A stretch of 64,000 nucleotides of DNA from positions 39,374 to 103,373 of the forward strand of contig NZ_JALNUP010000014.1 of assembly GCF_026540855.1 (NCBI RefSeq). The letters run 5' to 3'. Each line of letters starts with the position of its first letter. Position 1 is the first letter of the stretch. The position numbers and the translations under genes were made by a program. This DNA comes from Sphingomonas sp. GC_Shp_5. GTDB lineage: Bacteria; Pseudomonadota; Alphaproteobacteria; Sphingomonadales; Sphingomonadaceae. This document shows positions 19,881-28,847 of the stretch, piece by piece. Under the pieces are notes generated by a model. It was not told the DNA's origin and did no database searches. It worked only from the letters and a program-made list of their open reading frames with translations.

Positions 19881-21134
19881 TTAACCCGACAGGTGCAACG
19901 TTTCCAATAGAGCGGCACGCGCGGCCTCGACATTGCGGATCAGCGCGTCGCGGCCGAGATCGCCGGGATCGATCTCGCTCGGCCAAGTGGCGGTGACGGT
20001 CGCGGCGATCCGATCGAGCGCGGCCTCGTCGACCAGGAAGCGCGGATCGACCGTGGCCGGAGCGGCGACGACGCGCAGTCGCAGGCACGCCGGGCCACCG
20101 CCGTTCGCCATCGATTCGGTGACGTCGACCACCTCGACCCGGCGGATCGGGCCGTTGCCGGCGACGTGGCGCTTCAGCCAGCCCCATACCGCGAGGTTGG
20201 CACGCGCCTCGCTCGGCACCACCAGCGCCATGCCGGCGGCGGTTGTCACCAGTTGCGCATTGAACAGATAGGAAGCGATTGCATCGGCGAGGCTGACCTC
20301 GGCAGCGGGCACCTCGACGATTTCGACCTCGGGCAGCAGGCGGCGGCAATCGGCGTAGAAGCCGTCCCGGTCGGCGAACGCCTGTTCGTGCGCAAACAGC
20401 ACGCGCTCGTTGGCGACCGCGACGACGTCATTGTGGAAGGCGCCGGCGGCGATCGCCTCAGGTGATTGCTGGACCAGGAGGGTGCGCGCCGGATCGAGCC
20501 GGTGGGCGCGCGCGACCGCCTCGCTGGCATCGCGATGCTGGCGCGCGGGGAAGGGGCCACCGGGCAGGGTGTAGACGAAGATCTCGATCCCCGGCGTGTC
20601 GTGGCGCGCGCACAGCCGCATGTGGTTGGCGGCACCCTCGTCGCCGAACGGCGCCGGGATCGGGCCGTGGACGGCAAAGGCGTCGGCGGCGAAGGCGAGG
20701 CGGAGCTGGGCGAGCGTCTCGGGCCACTCGTGGCTGCGATGCGGCATCGTCATCAGATTGGCGACCGAGAGGTGGCAGCGGCCGTCGGCAGTGTCGGGCG
20801 CGGGCGATACAGTCGCGGCATTGGCGGCCCACATCGCCGAGGCGGACATCGCCTGCGCCTGGAAGTGCCGGGGAGCGTCGGCCTGGGTGGTGGCGAGCGC
20901 CGCCAGCCAGCGGTGATCGGGGCGGGGATGAGGCAGCAGGATACCCTGGACGAGCCCGAGCGCGAGGTTGGCGCGCATCTTGGCAATGCCCTGCAGCGCG
21001 GCGGCGCGGGGGCGCGACAGCTGCCCGGCATGCGCGGTGGCGGCGAGGTTGCCCGGCGACAGGCCGGCATAATTGTGGCTCGGCCCGACGATGCCGTCGA
21101 AATTGATCTCGACCAGCTTCATCCCGGCGCTCAC
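19881..21134 (-). CDS. astB: N-succinylarginine dihydrolase
   Basis: A 417-residue enzyme that converts N2-succinylarginine to N2-succinylornithine, CO2 and ammonia, the second step of the arginine succinyltransferase pathway. The N-terminus EINFDGIVGPSHNYAGLSPG is the AstB signature, and the late segment NGGGPACLRLRV carries the presumed catalytic cysteine. The GTG at 21134 overlaps the astA stop (GTGA). An internal ATG at 21122 would give MKLVEINFDG and may be the true start. It is the last gene of the three-gene unit. Confidence 0.94.
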   Translation of the reverse strand: MSAGMKLVEINFDGIVGPSHNYAGLSPGNLAATAHAGQLSRPRAAALQGIAKMRANLALGLVQGILLPHPRPDHRWLAALATTQADAPRHFQAQAMSASAMWAANAATVSPAPDTADGRCHLSVANLMTMPHRSHEWPETLAQLRLAFAADAFAVHGPIPAPFGDEGAANHMRLCARHDTPGIEIFVYTLPGGPFPARQHRDASEAVARAHRLDPARTLLVQQSPEAIAAGAFHNDVVAVANERVLFAHEQAFADRDGFYADCRRLLPEVEIVEVPAAEVSLADAIASYLFNAQLVTTAAGMALVVPSEARANLAVWGWLKRHVAGNGPIRRVEVVDVTESMANGGGPACLRLRVVAAPATVDPRFLVDEAALDRIAATVTATWPSEIDPGDLGRDALIRNVEAARAALLETLHLSG

Positions 21135-22147
21135 CAGCGGCCCACGTGAAGCACGTCATCGTCCTCGTTGACGCCGAGCGCCCAGGCGCAGTCGGTGGAG
21201 AGCACCACGGTGTCGCCCACCGTGCGCACCTGCCCGAAGGTGCAGCGGAAGTCCGCCAACCGGCCGGTGGCGACCAGCGATTCCACCCCGCCATCGGCAT
21301 CAATCGCGATCACCGAGGCGTGCTTCGCCTCGGCCACCGAGCGCACCCGATCGGTGCGCGCGGTCATAGTCGGCCCGCCATCGAAAATGTCGACGTAATT
21401 GTCGAAGGCGAAGCCTTCGTTCTCGAGCATGCGCATCGCGGCGCGGCCGTTGGGATGCGGCAGGCCGATCGCGGCGCGAGCGGTGTCGGTGAGCATGGCG
21501 ATGTACACCGGGTGCTTGGGCATCAGATCGGCGATGAACTGGTGGCCGTTGATCGCGTTGAATTCGTCGGCATCCTGGAAGTTCATGCCGAAGAAGCGGC
21601 CGGCGATCCCGTCCCAGAACGGCGAGCCGCCGGCCTCGTCGATGATTCCGCGCAGTTCGGCGAGGATGCGATCGGCAAAGCGCGCGCGGTGCGCGGCGAT
21701 AAACAGGTAGCGGCTGCGCGCGAGCAGCAGGCCAAGCCCGCCGGCGCGCTCGCCGGGGTGGAGGAACAGCCCGCCGACCTCGCAGCTTCCCTCCAGATCG
21801 GTCGCGAGCGAGAGCATCTCGGCACGGAAGGTGCGGCCGAGCTCCTTGCTATGCTGGGTCAGCGTGCCGCGCCGATAGCTGTAGAAGGGGTGACGCTGCC
21901 CGACCTGGGTGAACAATTGGCAGGTGCCGCGGACGTCGCCAGTGGCGACATTCTCGAGCACCAGCACGAAGGCCTCGTCGGCCAGGCTGTCGTCGGTGCG
22001 GGCGAACGCCTCGTCGCTGCGCTCGAGCTTGGCGCGCAGCGCGCGGCGGTCGGGAGGCAGGTTGGTGAAGCCGCCGCCGGTGAGCTTGGCCATTTCGTAG
22101 AGATGCTGGAGATCGTCGACGGTGGCGGCGCGAATGCGAAAGCTCAT
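21131..22147 (-). CDS. astA: Arginine N-succinyltransferase
   Basis: A 338-residue acyltransferase that transfers succinyl from succinyl-CoA to arginine, opening the AST catabolic pathway. The family segments are visible: MAKLTGGGFTNLPPD near the N-terminus, YSYRRGTLTQHSKELG, EVGGLFLHPGERAGGLGLLL (the acetyl-CoA-fold loop) and PFWDGIAGRFFGM. The ATG at 22147 overlaps the stop of the M20 hydrolase (ATGA), and its own stop overlaps astB. Length agrees with AstA. This is the single-subunit form. Confidence 0.95.
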   Translation of the reverse strand: MSFRIRAATVDDLQHLYEMAKLTGGGFTNLPPDRRALRAKLERSDEAFARTDDSLADEAFVLVLENVATGDVRGTCQLFTQVGQRHPFYSYRRGTLTQHSKELGRTFRAEMLSLATDLEGSCEVGGLFLHPGERAGGLGLLLARSRYLFIAAHRARFADRILAELRGIIDEAGGSPFWDGIAGRFFGMNFQDADEFNAINGHQFIADLMPKHPVYIAMLTDTARAAIGLPHPNGRAAMRMLENEGFAFDNYVDIFDGGPTMTARTDRVRSVAEAKHASVIAIDADGGVESLVATGRLADFRCTFGQVRTVGDTVVLSTDCAWALGVNEDDDVLHVGRW

Positions 22148-23352
22148 GGCCGGCCCCGTGCGGCAAGGCGCAGGATGGTGACGGCGGACAGCGCCGCGCG
22201 TTCGGCGAGGCTGTCGACGATCATATATTCGTCGGCTGAATGGATTGCACCGCCGCGAACCCCCATCGTATCCACCACCGGTACCCCTGCTGCCGCGATG
22301 TTGTTGCCGTCGCACACCCCGCCGGTCGCGCGCCAGCCGATATGGAGTCCGAGATCACCGCCGGCTTCGCGGATCAGCGCGAACAGGCGGGCGGCGCCCG
22401 CGTCGATCGGCTTGGGCGGGCGGTTGAAGCTACCGTGGAGCTCGAGGTGGACGTCGTGCCGCGCGGCGACCGCGGCGATGGCTTCGTCGATATGTGCCTC
22501 GGCGCGGACGATTTCGTCCATATTCGCCGGGCGGAAGTTGACGCGCACCACCGCGAGGTCGGGGACGACGTTGTTGGGGCCACCGCCATCGATCCGGGCG
22601 GGGTTGACCGACAGGTGCGGGCTGCGCGCCTCGGCGAGGCGGAGCACGAGATCGGCGGCGGCGACGATCGCATTGCGGCCATCATCGGGGTTGCGGCCGG
22701 CGTGGGCGCTGCGGCCGCGGACCAGGATCGAGAAATTGCCGGTGCCGCCGCGTGCGCCGGCGAGCGTGCCGTCGGCAAGCGCGGGCTCGTAGGTGAGTGC
22801 GGCGTGCTTGCCGCGCGCCGCCTCGGCGAGCAGCGATGCCGATGACAGCGACCCGGTTTCCTCGTCGCTGTTGATCACGATCTCATAGCCGAGGTCGGCC
22901 GCCGCAGGACTGGTCTCAACCGCATCGAGCGCGGCGAGCATCACCGCAAGGCCGCCCTTCATGTCGGCAACGCCGGGACCGTTGAGCGTGCCGTCGTCGC
23001 GATGACGGAGGGCCTGGAACGGGTGATCGCGGCCGTAGACCGTGTCCATATGGCCGGTGAACAGCAGTTGTACCGGCGCCTGCGGGCGGACCACCGCGTG
23101 AAGATGCTGGCCGTGCGCCAGGGCATCGACCCGGCCGTCGGCGTCGAGCGCGTCGACCGGCGCTGGTGCGACGAGGCGGATGGTGGCGGGCAGCGCGGCG
23201 GCCGCGTCGGCGAGCAGGCCGGCCATGGTGGCAACGCCGGCGAGGTTGCGGGTGCCGCTGTTAATGGCCGACCAATGTTCCACCCGGGCAAGCATCGCTG
23301 CCTGGTCGATCCGGTCGACTGCTGCCTGTTCCGCCGGTGAAAGCCCTGTCAT
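22144..23352 (-). CDS. M20 family metallohydrolase in the ast operon
   Basis: A 402-residue zinc-dependent amidohydrolase/peptidase of the M20 (ArgE/DapE/CPG2) family. The metal ligands lie in LLFTGHMDTVYG (His101, Asp103), GPGVADMKGG and INSDEETGS (catalytic and bridging Glu), and the dimerisation domain has GRSAHAGRNPDDGRNAI. It begins the ast unit and is translationally coupled to astA. No astC, astD or M14-type astE is present, so this protein may supply the desuccinylase step or release arginine from a derivative. That role is inferred from context only. Confidence 0.85.
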   Translation of the reverse strand: MTGLSPAEQAAVDRIDQAAMLARVEHWSAINSGTRNLAGVATMAGLLADAAAALPATIRLVAPAPVDALDADGRVDALAHGQHLHAVVRPQAPVQLLFTGHMDTVYGRDHPFQALRHRDDGTLNGPGVADMKGGLAVMLAALDAVETSPAAADLGYEIVINSDEETGSLSSASLLAEAARGKHAALTYEPALADGTLAGARGGTGNFSILVRGRSAHAGRNPDDGRNAIVAAADLVLRLAEARSPHLSVNPARIDGGGPNNVVPDLAVVRVNFRPANMDEIVRAEAHIDEAIAAVAARHDVHLELHGSFNRPPKPIDAGAARLFALIREAGGDLGLHIGWRATGGVCDGNNIAAAGVPVVDTMGVRGGAIHSADEYMIVDSLAERAALSAVTILRLAARGRP

Positions 23353-23374
23353 CGCGGCATCCTAGCGGCAAGGA

Positions 23375-24292
23375 TCAGAAGCTGTACACCAGCGATGCGC
23401 GGGTCGCGGTGTCGGTGGAGACCGATCCCACCGGCGGCTCGCTTTCATATTGGAGATTGTACGACAGCGAGGCGGAGAGCGGCCCGATCAGCTTGGCAAT
23501 GACCGCGGTGGTGCTGCTCAGCGTCGAATTGGCGCTCTGGAAATAGCCATTGGCGTTCTCGGTGACCGACAGGCCGGGGAGGATCTTCCAGCTGAACACC
23601 GCCGAGCCGCGCGCGGCAACGTTGCTCTGGATCGTGTCATCGGTGAAGGAGGTATAGCGATAGGCGGGCCCGAGCTCGACATCGAGCCGGATCGCAGGCG
23701 ACTTGATCGCGCTGTAGCCGAACCCCGTCGAGGCCGAATAACGATCGAAATAGCCGAGGAAGCGGTCGCTTTCATATTGCGCCGAGCCGTAGATATAGAG
23801 CCGGTCGTCGATCTTGAGATTGGGCTCGTAGCTCGCGAGATAATGCTCGCGGTTGGTGATGTTGTCGTTTTCCTGGTAATCGGCCTGGGCGTGGAACTTG
23901 TGGCGCCAGCGCAGGCCTTCGCGGACGAGATCGAGGACCGCGCTGCCACCCGCCGACTTGGTGTTGCCGGTGGTGAGATAGCCGCCGAGCTCGGCCTTGC
24001 CGGTCCACAGATCGAACACCCGGGCCTGCTTGATCTTCTCGTTGCGCGCGGTGGCCCGGTCGCTGCGCCACTTCTGGGCGATGGCGAGCACGGCATCGGC
24101 GCTCGCAGGATCAGCGAGACGGGCATATTTCACCACCACCGATACGTCGCCGTCGTTGCCGGACTGGATCGCGGCATCAAGCATCGAGCGGATCGCCGCC
24201 GGGATCGGCACCGGATCATTGCCCGGCGCTCCAGGCGCGGCTGCATTGGCGAGCAGCAGCGGCACGGCGAACAAAACAAGCAAATTACGCAC
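23375..24292 (-). CDS. DUF481 family outer membrane protein
   Basis: A 305-residue protein. The GTG at 24292 follows AAGGG with seven bases of spacing and gives a clean signal peptide (RNLLVLFAVPLLLANAAA); an ATG at 24328 would add twelve residues. After a helical N-terminal part, residues ~120-305 are the DUF481 beta-barrel domain (ELGGYLTTGNTKSAGG, YGSAQYESDRFLGYFDRY, and the aromatic C-terminus LVYSF typical of outer-membrane barrels). DUF481 proteins resemble salt-induced YdiY and porin-like barrels. The role is unknown. Confidence 0.82.
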   Translation of the reverse strand: MRNLLVLFAVPLLLANAAAPGAPGNDPVPIPAAIRSMLDAAIQSGNDGDVSVVVKYARLADPASADAVLAIAQKWRSDRATARNEKIKQARVFDLWTGKAELGGYLTTGNTKSAGGSAVLDLVREGLRWRHKFHAQADYQENDNITNREHYLASYEPNLKIDDRLYIYGSAQYESDRFLGYFDRYSASTGFGYSAIKSPAIRLDVELGPAYRYTSFTDDTIQSNVAARGSAVFSWKILPGLSVTENANGYFQSANSTLSSTTAVIAKLIGPLSASLSYNLQYESEPPVGSVSTDTATRASLVYSF

Positions 24293-24329
24293 GGCTACAC
24301 CCTTAGCCAGGCCGATCGGCAGCGACATC

Positions 24330-24818
24330 CTAGCGCGCGGCGGCTGCGCCGAGCTGTGGTGCGAATGCGGCGAGTATCTGCTCGTACAGCGTCTTCTTGA
24401 ACGGCACGATCATCGCCGGGAGGTCGGCGGGGTCGCTCCAGCGCCAGGCGCGAAACTCCGGGTGATCGGTGGCGATGTTCACGTCGCTGTCCTCGCCGAG
24501 GAAGCGGAACAGGAACCAGCGCTGGCGCTGGCCGCGCCACTTGCCGTGCCACACCTTGCCGACGAGATCCGCCGGCAAATCGTAGAACAATTCGTCGGGG
24601 GCGACGGCGATCAGCTCGACCTTGTCGGGGGCGACGCCGGTTTCCTCGCCGAGCTCGCGGATCGCGGCGGTGGCCGCCTCCTCGCCGGGATCGATCCCGC
24701 CCTGCGGCATCTGCCAGGCCTCGACGGTGGTATCGATGCGCTGGCCGACGAACACCTGGCCCTGGGCGTTGATCAGCATCACGCCGGCGCAGGGACGATA
24801 AGGGAGAGAATCACTCAT
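24330..24818 (-). CDS. rppH: RNA pyrophosphohydrolase (Nudix)
   Basis: A 162-residue Nudix hydrolase. The Nudix box [23 protein letters not shown], written here in part as GGIDPGEE (40-47) and RELGEETGV (54-62), has the usual glutamates, and the N-terminal [11 protein letters not shown], the WQMPQGG turn and [17 protein letters not shown] match RppH rather than general Nudix enzymes. RppH removes pyrophosphate from 5'-triphosphorylated RNA and starts decay by RNase E. The ATG at 24818 overlaps the esterase stop (ATGA). Confidence 0.92.
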   Translation of the reverse strand: MSDSLPYRPCAGVMLINAQGQVFVGQRIDTTVEAWQMPQGGIDPGEEAATAAIRELGEETGVAPDKVELIAVAPDELFYDLPADLVGKVWHGKWRGQRQRWFLFRFLGEDSDVNIATDHPEFRAWRWSDPADLPAMIVPFKKTLYEQILAAFAPQLGAAAAR

Positions 24819-25798
24819 GCCGCCGCCTGTAGCATCACCCGTGCGGCTTCGGCTTCCCCGATCGTCGCCTTGAGCGCGGCGAGGAAGCCGGCGATGTCGC
24901 CGCGGCTCGACGGGATCGCGCGGCGCAGGGTGGCGAAGCCATGGATGGTGCCCGCCGCTTCGCGGAACACGACCGGGACGCCAGCGGCGGCGAGCGCGCC
25001 GGCATAGGCCCGGCCCTGATCGCGGAGCGGATCGAGCCCGGCGGTGAGCACCACCGCCGGCGGCAGGCCAGCCAGATCGCCCGCCATCGGTGAGCCGCGG
25101 TGATGACCGACATCGGCGGCATAGGCATCCGCGAACCACCTCATCGTGTCGCGGCTGAGCAGATAGCCGTCGCCGAACTCGGCAAAGGAGGGGTAGTGCG
25201 TGGCGGTGTCGGCGGCCGGGTAGATCGGGCCCTGGGCGATCACCGGCACCGCGGCGGGGGCATTGCGCAGGTCGATCGCGGTGACGATCGCCAGCGTACC
25301 GCCGGCGCTGTCGCCGGCAAGGACGAGGCTGGTGACGCTGCGGCCGAGCACGGCGGGGCTGCCCGCTACCCAGCGCGCCGCGGCCTCGCAATCGTCGGGG
25401 GCGGCGGGCCAGCGATGCTCGGGCGCCAGGCGGTAATCGACCGAAATCACCGGCAGATCGAGTACCCGCGCGAATTCGGCGCACAGGCTGGCATGGGTTT
25501 CGATGTTGCCGATGACGAAGCCGCCGCCGTGGAAGAACACCAGCGCCGGCCCCGGCTCGCGCGCCGCGCGGGCGTCGAACAGGCGGGCGGGGATGGCGCC
25601 CGCCGGGCCGGGAATCGCCAGGTCGACGATCGTCGCCAGCTCGCCGACCAGCAGATCGGCGACGTCCTTCATCGCCACGAACTGCCGGCGCGCCTCGTCA
25701 GGCGTCATCTGGTGAGTATGCGGCCCGGGCAGATTGTTGAGATAGCCGAGGAAGCTCGCGACGTCGGGGCGAACGGGAGGGGCGGCGGGATCGGTCAT
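24815..25798 (-). CDS. Alpha/beta hydrolase (hormone-sensitive-lipase-type esterase)
   Basis: A 327-residue protein of the HSL/GDXG esterase family. The oxyanion motif [11 protein letters not shown] (HGGG at 90-93) and nucleophile motif GDSAGG (162-167, Ser164) are intact, with Asp in AGLDPLRD and His in TIHGF completing the triad. There is no signal peptide, so it should be cytoplasmic. It probably cleaves short-chain esters. It is coupled to rppH and divergent from the histone-deacetylase-like gene, with 53 bases between. Confidence 0.92.
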   Translation of the reverse strand: MTDPAAPPVRPDVASFLGYLNNLPGPHTHQMTPDEARRQFVAMKDVADLLVGELATIVDLAIPGPAGAIPARLFDARAAREPGPALVFFHGGGFVIGNIETHASLCAEFARVLDLPVISVDYRLAPEHRWPAAPDDCEAAARWVAGSPAVLGRSVTSLVLAGDSAGGTLAIVTAIDLRNAPAAVPVIAQGPIYPAADTATHYPSFAEFGDGYLLSRDTMRWFADAYAADVGHHRGSPMAGDLAGLPPAVVLTAGLDPLRDQGRAYAGALAAAGVPVVFREAAGTIHGFATLRRAIPSSRGDIAGFLAALKATIGEAEAARVMLQAAA

Positions 25799-25851
25799 GC
25801 AGCACTCCGGCGCCGCTTGGGGCGAGGCGGCAGGCTTCCTACCTAGGCGGG

Positions 25852-26751
25852 GTGATTCCGATCGTCCACCACCCCGCCTATGTCGCGCCCGCGCCGGCGC
25901 GCTCCACCTATCGCTGGAACAAGAACGGGCTGATCCGCGACCTGCTCGTCGCCGCGGGAACCCGGGTCGGCTGGCACCAGCCCGAGCCGATGCCGCTCGC
26001 CTGGCTGGAGGCGGTGCACGATCCCGACTATGTCGCCGAGGTGATGGAAGCGCGGGTGCCGCCCGCCAAGACGCGGCGGATCGGCTTTCCGGTGACGCCC
26101 GAGGTGGCGCGGCGCGCGCAGGCGGTGCCCGGCGGCACCTGGCTCGCGGGCCGGCTGGCGCTGGCGCATGGCTTTGCCGCCAATACCGCCGGTGGCAGCC
26201 ACCATGCGCTCGCCTACACCGGCGCGGGCTATTGCGTGTTCAACGATCTCGCGCTCGCCGCGGTGCGGCTGGTGGAGGAGGGCGAGGTCGAGCGAATCGC
26301 GGTGGTGGATTGCGACGTCCACCAGGGCGACGGCACCGCCTCGCTGCTAGCCGGTCGGCCGGGGATTGCGACCTATTCGATCCACGCCGAGAAGAACTTC
26401 CCGGCGCGCAAGGCCCGTTCGACGCTCGACGTGCCACTGGCGGACGCGACCGGCGACGACGATTACTGCCGGCGGCTCGCCGAGACGCTGGCGCCGTTCC
26501 TCGACGAGGTGCGGCCGCAGCTGATCCTCTACCAGGCGGGGATCGACCCGCTCGCGGTCGACCGGCTGGGTCGGCTGGCGCTGAGCGACGACGGGCTGGC
26601 GCGCCGCGAGCGGCTGGTGGCGGGGCTGGCGCGTGAACGAGGCGTGCCGCTGGCGAGCACGGTGGGCGGTGGCTATGGCGATGACGCGCTGGTGCTGGCG
26701 GAACGGCACGTGCGCGCGATCATGACGCTGGGGGAAGCGTTCGAGCTATAG
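25852..26751 (+). CDS. Histone deacetylase family protein
   Basis: A 299-residue member of the arginase/deacetylase fold (AcuC/HDAC-like). The zinc site and catalytic histidines are visible in GGSHHA (114-119), DCDVHQGDG (153-161) and YQAGIDPL, and GGGYGDD lies near the C-terminus. Bacterial members deacetylate acetyl-lysine or small amides such as acetylpolyamines, and the substrate here is unknown. The GTG at 25852 gives the normal N-terminus IPIVHHPAYVAP. It ends at TAG, 52 bases before the cyclopropane synthase gene. Confidence 0.92.
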   Translation: MIPIVHHPAYVAPAPARSTYRWNKNGLIRDLLVAAGTRVGWHQPEPMPLAWLEAVHDPDYVAEVMEARVPPAKTRRIGFPVTPEVARRAQAVPGGTWLAGRLALAHGFAANTAGGSHHALAYTGAGYCVFNDLALAAVRLVEEGEVERIAVVDCDVHQGDGTASLLAGRPGIATYSIHAEKNFPARKARSTLDVPLADATGDDDYCRRLAETLAPFLDEVRPQLILYQAGIDPLAVDRLGRLALSDDGLARRERLVAGLARERGVPLASTVGGGYGDDALVLAERHVRAIMTLGEAFEL

Positions 26752-26803
26752 CGGGGAAGGTGGACCCAGCATTGCCATCTTCCCCATCGGGCTGCGCTGC
26801 GGC

Positions 26804-28033
26804 ATGAGCCGCGCCATGAACGCCCGGGCCACGATCCAGCAACATAACCGCCCGCGCCGCGCCGCCCGCTTGGTCGCGCCGATCTTTCATCGCTTCCTAG
26901 ACCGGATCGATGCCGGCCTGGAGGCGGGCGGCATCGAGGCCCGGCTGCCGGACGGGTCGCAGCGGCTGCTCGGCGGGCGCAAGCCCGGGCCGGTGCCGAT
27001 CGTGGTGATCAGCCGCTGGCGGGCGCTGGTGCGGCTCGCCACCGGCGGCTCGGTGGGCTGGTACGAAGGCTGGGCCGCGGGCGACTGGACCAGCCCCGAT
27101 CCGGTGCCGTTGTTCGACCTGTTCATGCGCAACCGCGTGCCGCTGGCAAGCGTGGCGCGCGCCGGCGGCCTGTCGCGGCTGGCGTTGCGCTTCTATCACT
27201 ATCTGCGCCGGAACAGCCGCACCGGATCGCGCCGCAACATCGCCGACCATTACGACCTCGGCAACGATTTCTACCGCGAGTGGCTCGACCCGAGCATGAC
27301 CTATTCAAGCGCGATGTTCGCGCGCGGCGACACGCTGGAAACGGGGCAGGCGCGCAAGCTTGCCGCGGTGCTCGCGCGGACCGGTACCAAGCCGGGCGAG
27401 GCCATTCTCGAGATCGGCTGCGGCTGGGGATCGTTCGCCGCGGCGGCGAGCGCCGGCGGCAGGCGGGTCCACGGGCTGACCTTGTCGACCGAGCAGAAAG
27501 CGGTGGTGGATGCCCAAGCGCTGCCCGGGGTGAGCGTGGCGCTGACCGACTATCGCGACGTCACCGGCAGCTATGACGCGGTCGCCAGCATCGAGATGGT
27601 GGAAGCGGTGGGGCAGCGCTACTGGCCTGCCTATCTCGACACGATCGCCCGGGTGCTCAAACCCGGCGGCCACGCGGCGATCCAATATATCAGCATCGCC
27701 GACGACGTGTTCCCCGCCTATGCCGACGGCGTCGATTTCATCCAGCGCTATATCTTCCCCGGCGGCATGCTGCTCTCCGACAGCCGCTTTCGCGCGCTCG
27801 CCGAGGCTCGCGGGCTGGTATGGACCGATCACGAGGCGTTCGGGATCGATTATGCGCAAACGCTGCGCCACTGGTACGAACGGTTCGATGCGGCCGATCA
27901 CGACGGGCGACTACCGGCGCGGCTCGACCGGCGGTTTCGGGCGCTGTGGCGCTATTATCTGATGTATTGCGAGGGCGGTTTTCGCGGGCGCGGGATCGAT
28001 GTCGCGCTGGTCACGCTGGTGAAGCAGGGCTGA
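26804..28033 (+). CDS. Cyclopropane-fatty-acyl-phospholipid synthase family methyltransferase
   Basis: A 409-residue SAM-dependent enzyme. The AdoMet loop is ILEIGCGWGSFA (201-212), preceded by NIADHYDLGNDFYREWLD and SMTYSSAMF, which are hallmark CFA synthase segments. EMVEAVGQRYWPAY and RYIFPGGMLLS follow. It should methylenate unsaturated acyl chains of membrane phospholipids. The N-terminal ~140 residues form the lipid-binding domain. Another ATG lies at 26816. The next feature is a hairpin repeat, so it is likely the end of this transcription unit. Confidence 0.93.
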   Translation: MSRAMNARATIQQHNRPRRAARLVAPIFHRFLDRIDAGLEAGGIEARLPDGSQRLLGGRKPGPVPIVVISRWRALVRLATGGSVGWYEGWAAGDWTSPDPVPLFDLFMRNRVPLASVARAGGLSRLALRFYHYLRRNSRTGSRRNIADHYDLGNDFYREWLDPSMTYSSAMFARGDTLETGQARKLAAVLARTGTKPGEAILEIGCGWGSFAAAASAGGRRVHGLTLSTEQKAVVDAQALPGVSVALTDYRDVTGSYDAVASIEMVEAVGQRYWPAYLDTIARVLKPGGHAAIQYISIADDVFPAYADGVDFIQRYIFPGGMLLSDSRFRALAEARGLVWTDHEAFGIDYAQTLRHWYERFDAADHDGRLPARLDRRFRALWRYYLMYCEGGFRGRGIDVALVTLVKQG

Positions 28034-28041
28034 GCCGCATC

Positions 28042-28120
28042 GCCATCCCAGCGAACACTGGGGTCTTTTGCCGATGGAGCGGAAAGAGGCGCTGGATACC
28101 CCAGCCGGCGCTGGGGTGAC
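28042..28120. repeat. Intergenic inverted repeat (GTCACCCCAGCG type, copy 3)
   Basis: Arms near 28042-28063 (GCCATCCCAGCGAACACTGGGG) and 28099-28120 are imperfect reverse complements. It lies between the convergent cyclopropane synthase and SDR genes, where it could terminate both. Confidence 0.7.
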
Positions 28121-28128
28121 GGTGCCCG

Positions 28129-28839
28129 TCAGGCTTCGACGCGCTCGACATGGCCTTCGGCAAAGCCCTCGATTGCCAGCGCGACGATGCGGTCCGCGAC
28201 CACCGCGGGTTCCTTCACCGACTGGGGATCCTCGCCCGGGTAGGCGCGCGCGCGCATCTTGGTGCGGGTGGCGCCGGGATCGATGATCGCGGTGCGGATG
28301 CGGCTGATCTCGGACACCTCGTCGCCATAGGCGCCGAGCAGCGTCTCGAACGCCGCCTTGGAGGCGCCATAGGCGCCCCAATAGGCACGCGGGCGGCGGC
28401 CGACGCTGGAGGTGAGGCCGATAATCTTGCCGGCCCGCGCACGGCGCAGCATCGGATCGAACGCCGCGATCATCGCTGCCTGCGCGCTGATGTTTAGGGT
28501 GAGGACCTGCGCCAGTTCCTTGGGGTCGATTGCCGGCACCGCGGCCAGGCTGCCGAGCATCGCCGCATTGAGCACGAGCAGGTCGAGCGCCTGCCAGCGC
28601 TCGCCGATCGCGGCGGCGAGCCGCGCGATGCTGTCGGTCTGGGTGAGGTCGAGCGGCGCGATCGTCGCCGAGCCGCCAGCGGCGAAGATCGCCTCCTCCA
28701 CCGCCTCGAGATCCTTGGCGGTGCGGGCGGTGAGAACGATGTGCGCGCCCTGTGCCGCCAGCGCGATCGCGGTCGCGGCGCCGATGCCACGGCTGGCGCC
28801 GGTGACGATCGCGATCTGGTCCTGGAGAGGCTTGGTCAC
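28129..28839 (-). CDS. Short-chain dehydrogenase/reductase
   Basis: A 236-residue classical SDR. The cofactor loop is TGASRGIG (13-20), NAA lies at 91-93, the catalytic Ser is in LTSSVG (about 144-145) and the YxxxK motif is YGASK (157-161). It should oxidise or reduce a small alcohol/ketone with NAD(P)(H), and the substrate cannot be told. It ends the minus-strand unit downstream of purF with an 8-base gap, which suggests cotranscription, but there is no obvious pathway link to purines. Confidence 0.92.
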   Translation of the reverse strand: MTKPLQDQIAIVTGASRGIGAATAIALAAQGAHIVLTARTAKDLEAVEEAIFAAGGSATIAPLDLTQTDSIARLAAAIGERWQALDLLVLNAAMLGSLAAVPAIDPKELAQVLTLNISAQAAMIAAFDPMLRRARAGKIIGLTSSVGRRPRAYWGAYGASKAAFETLLGAYGDEVSEISRIRTAIIDPGATRTKMRARAYPGEDPQSVKEPAVVADRIVALAIEGFAEGHVERVEA

Positions 28840-28847
28840 GCCGATGG

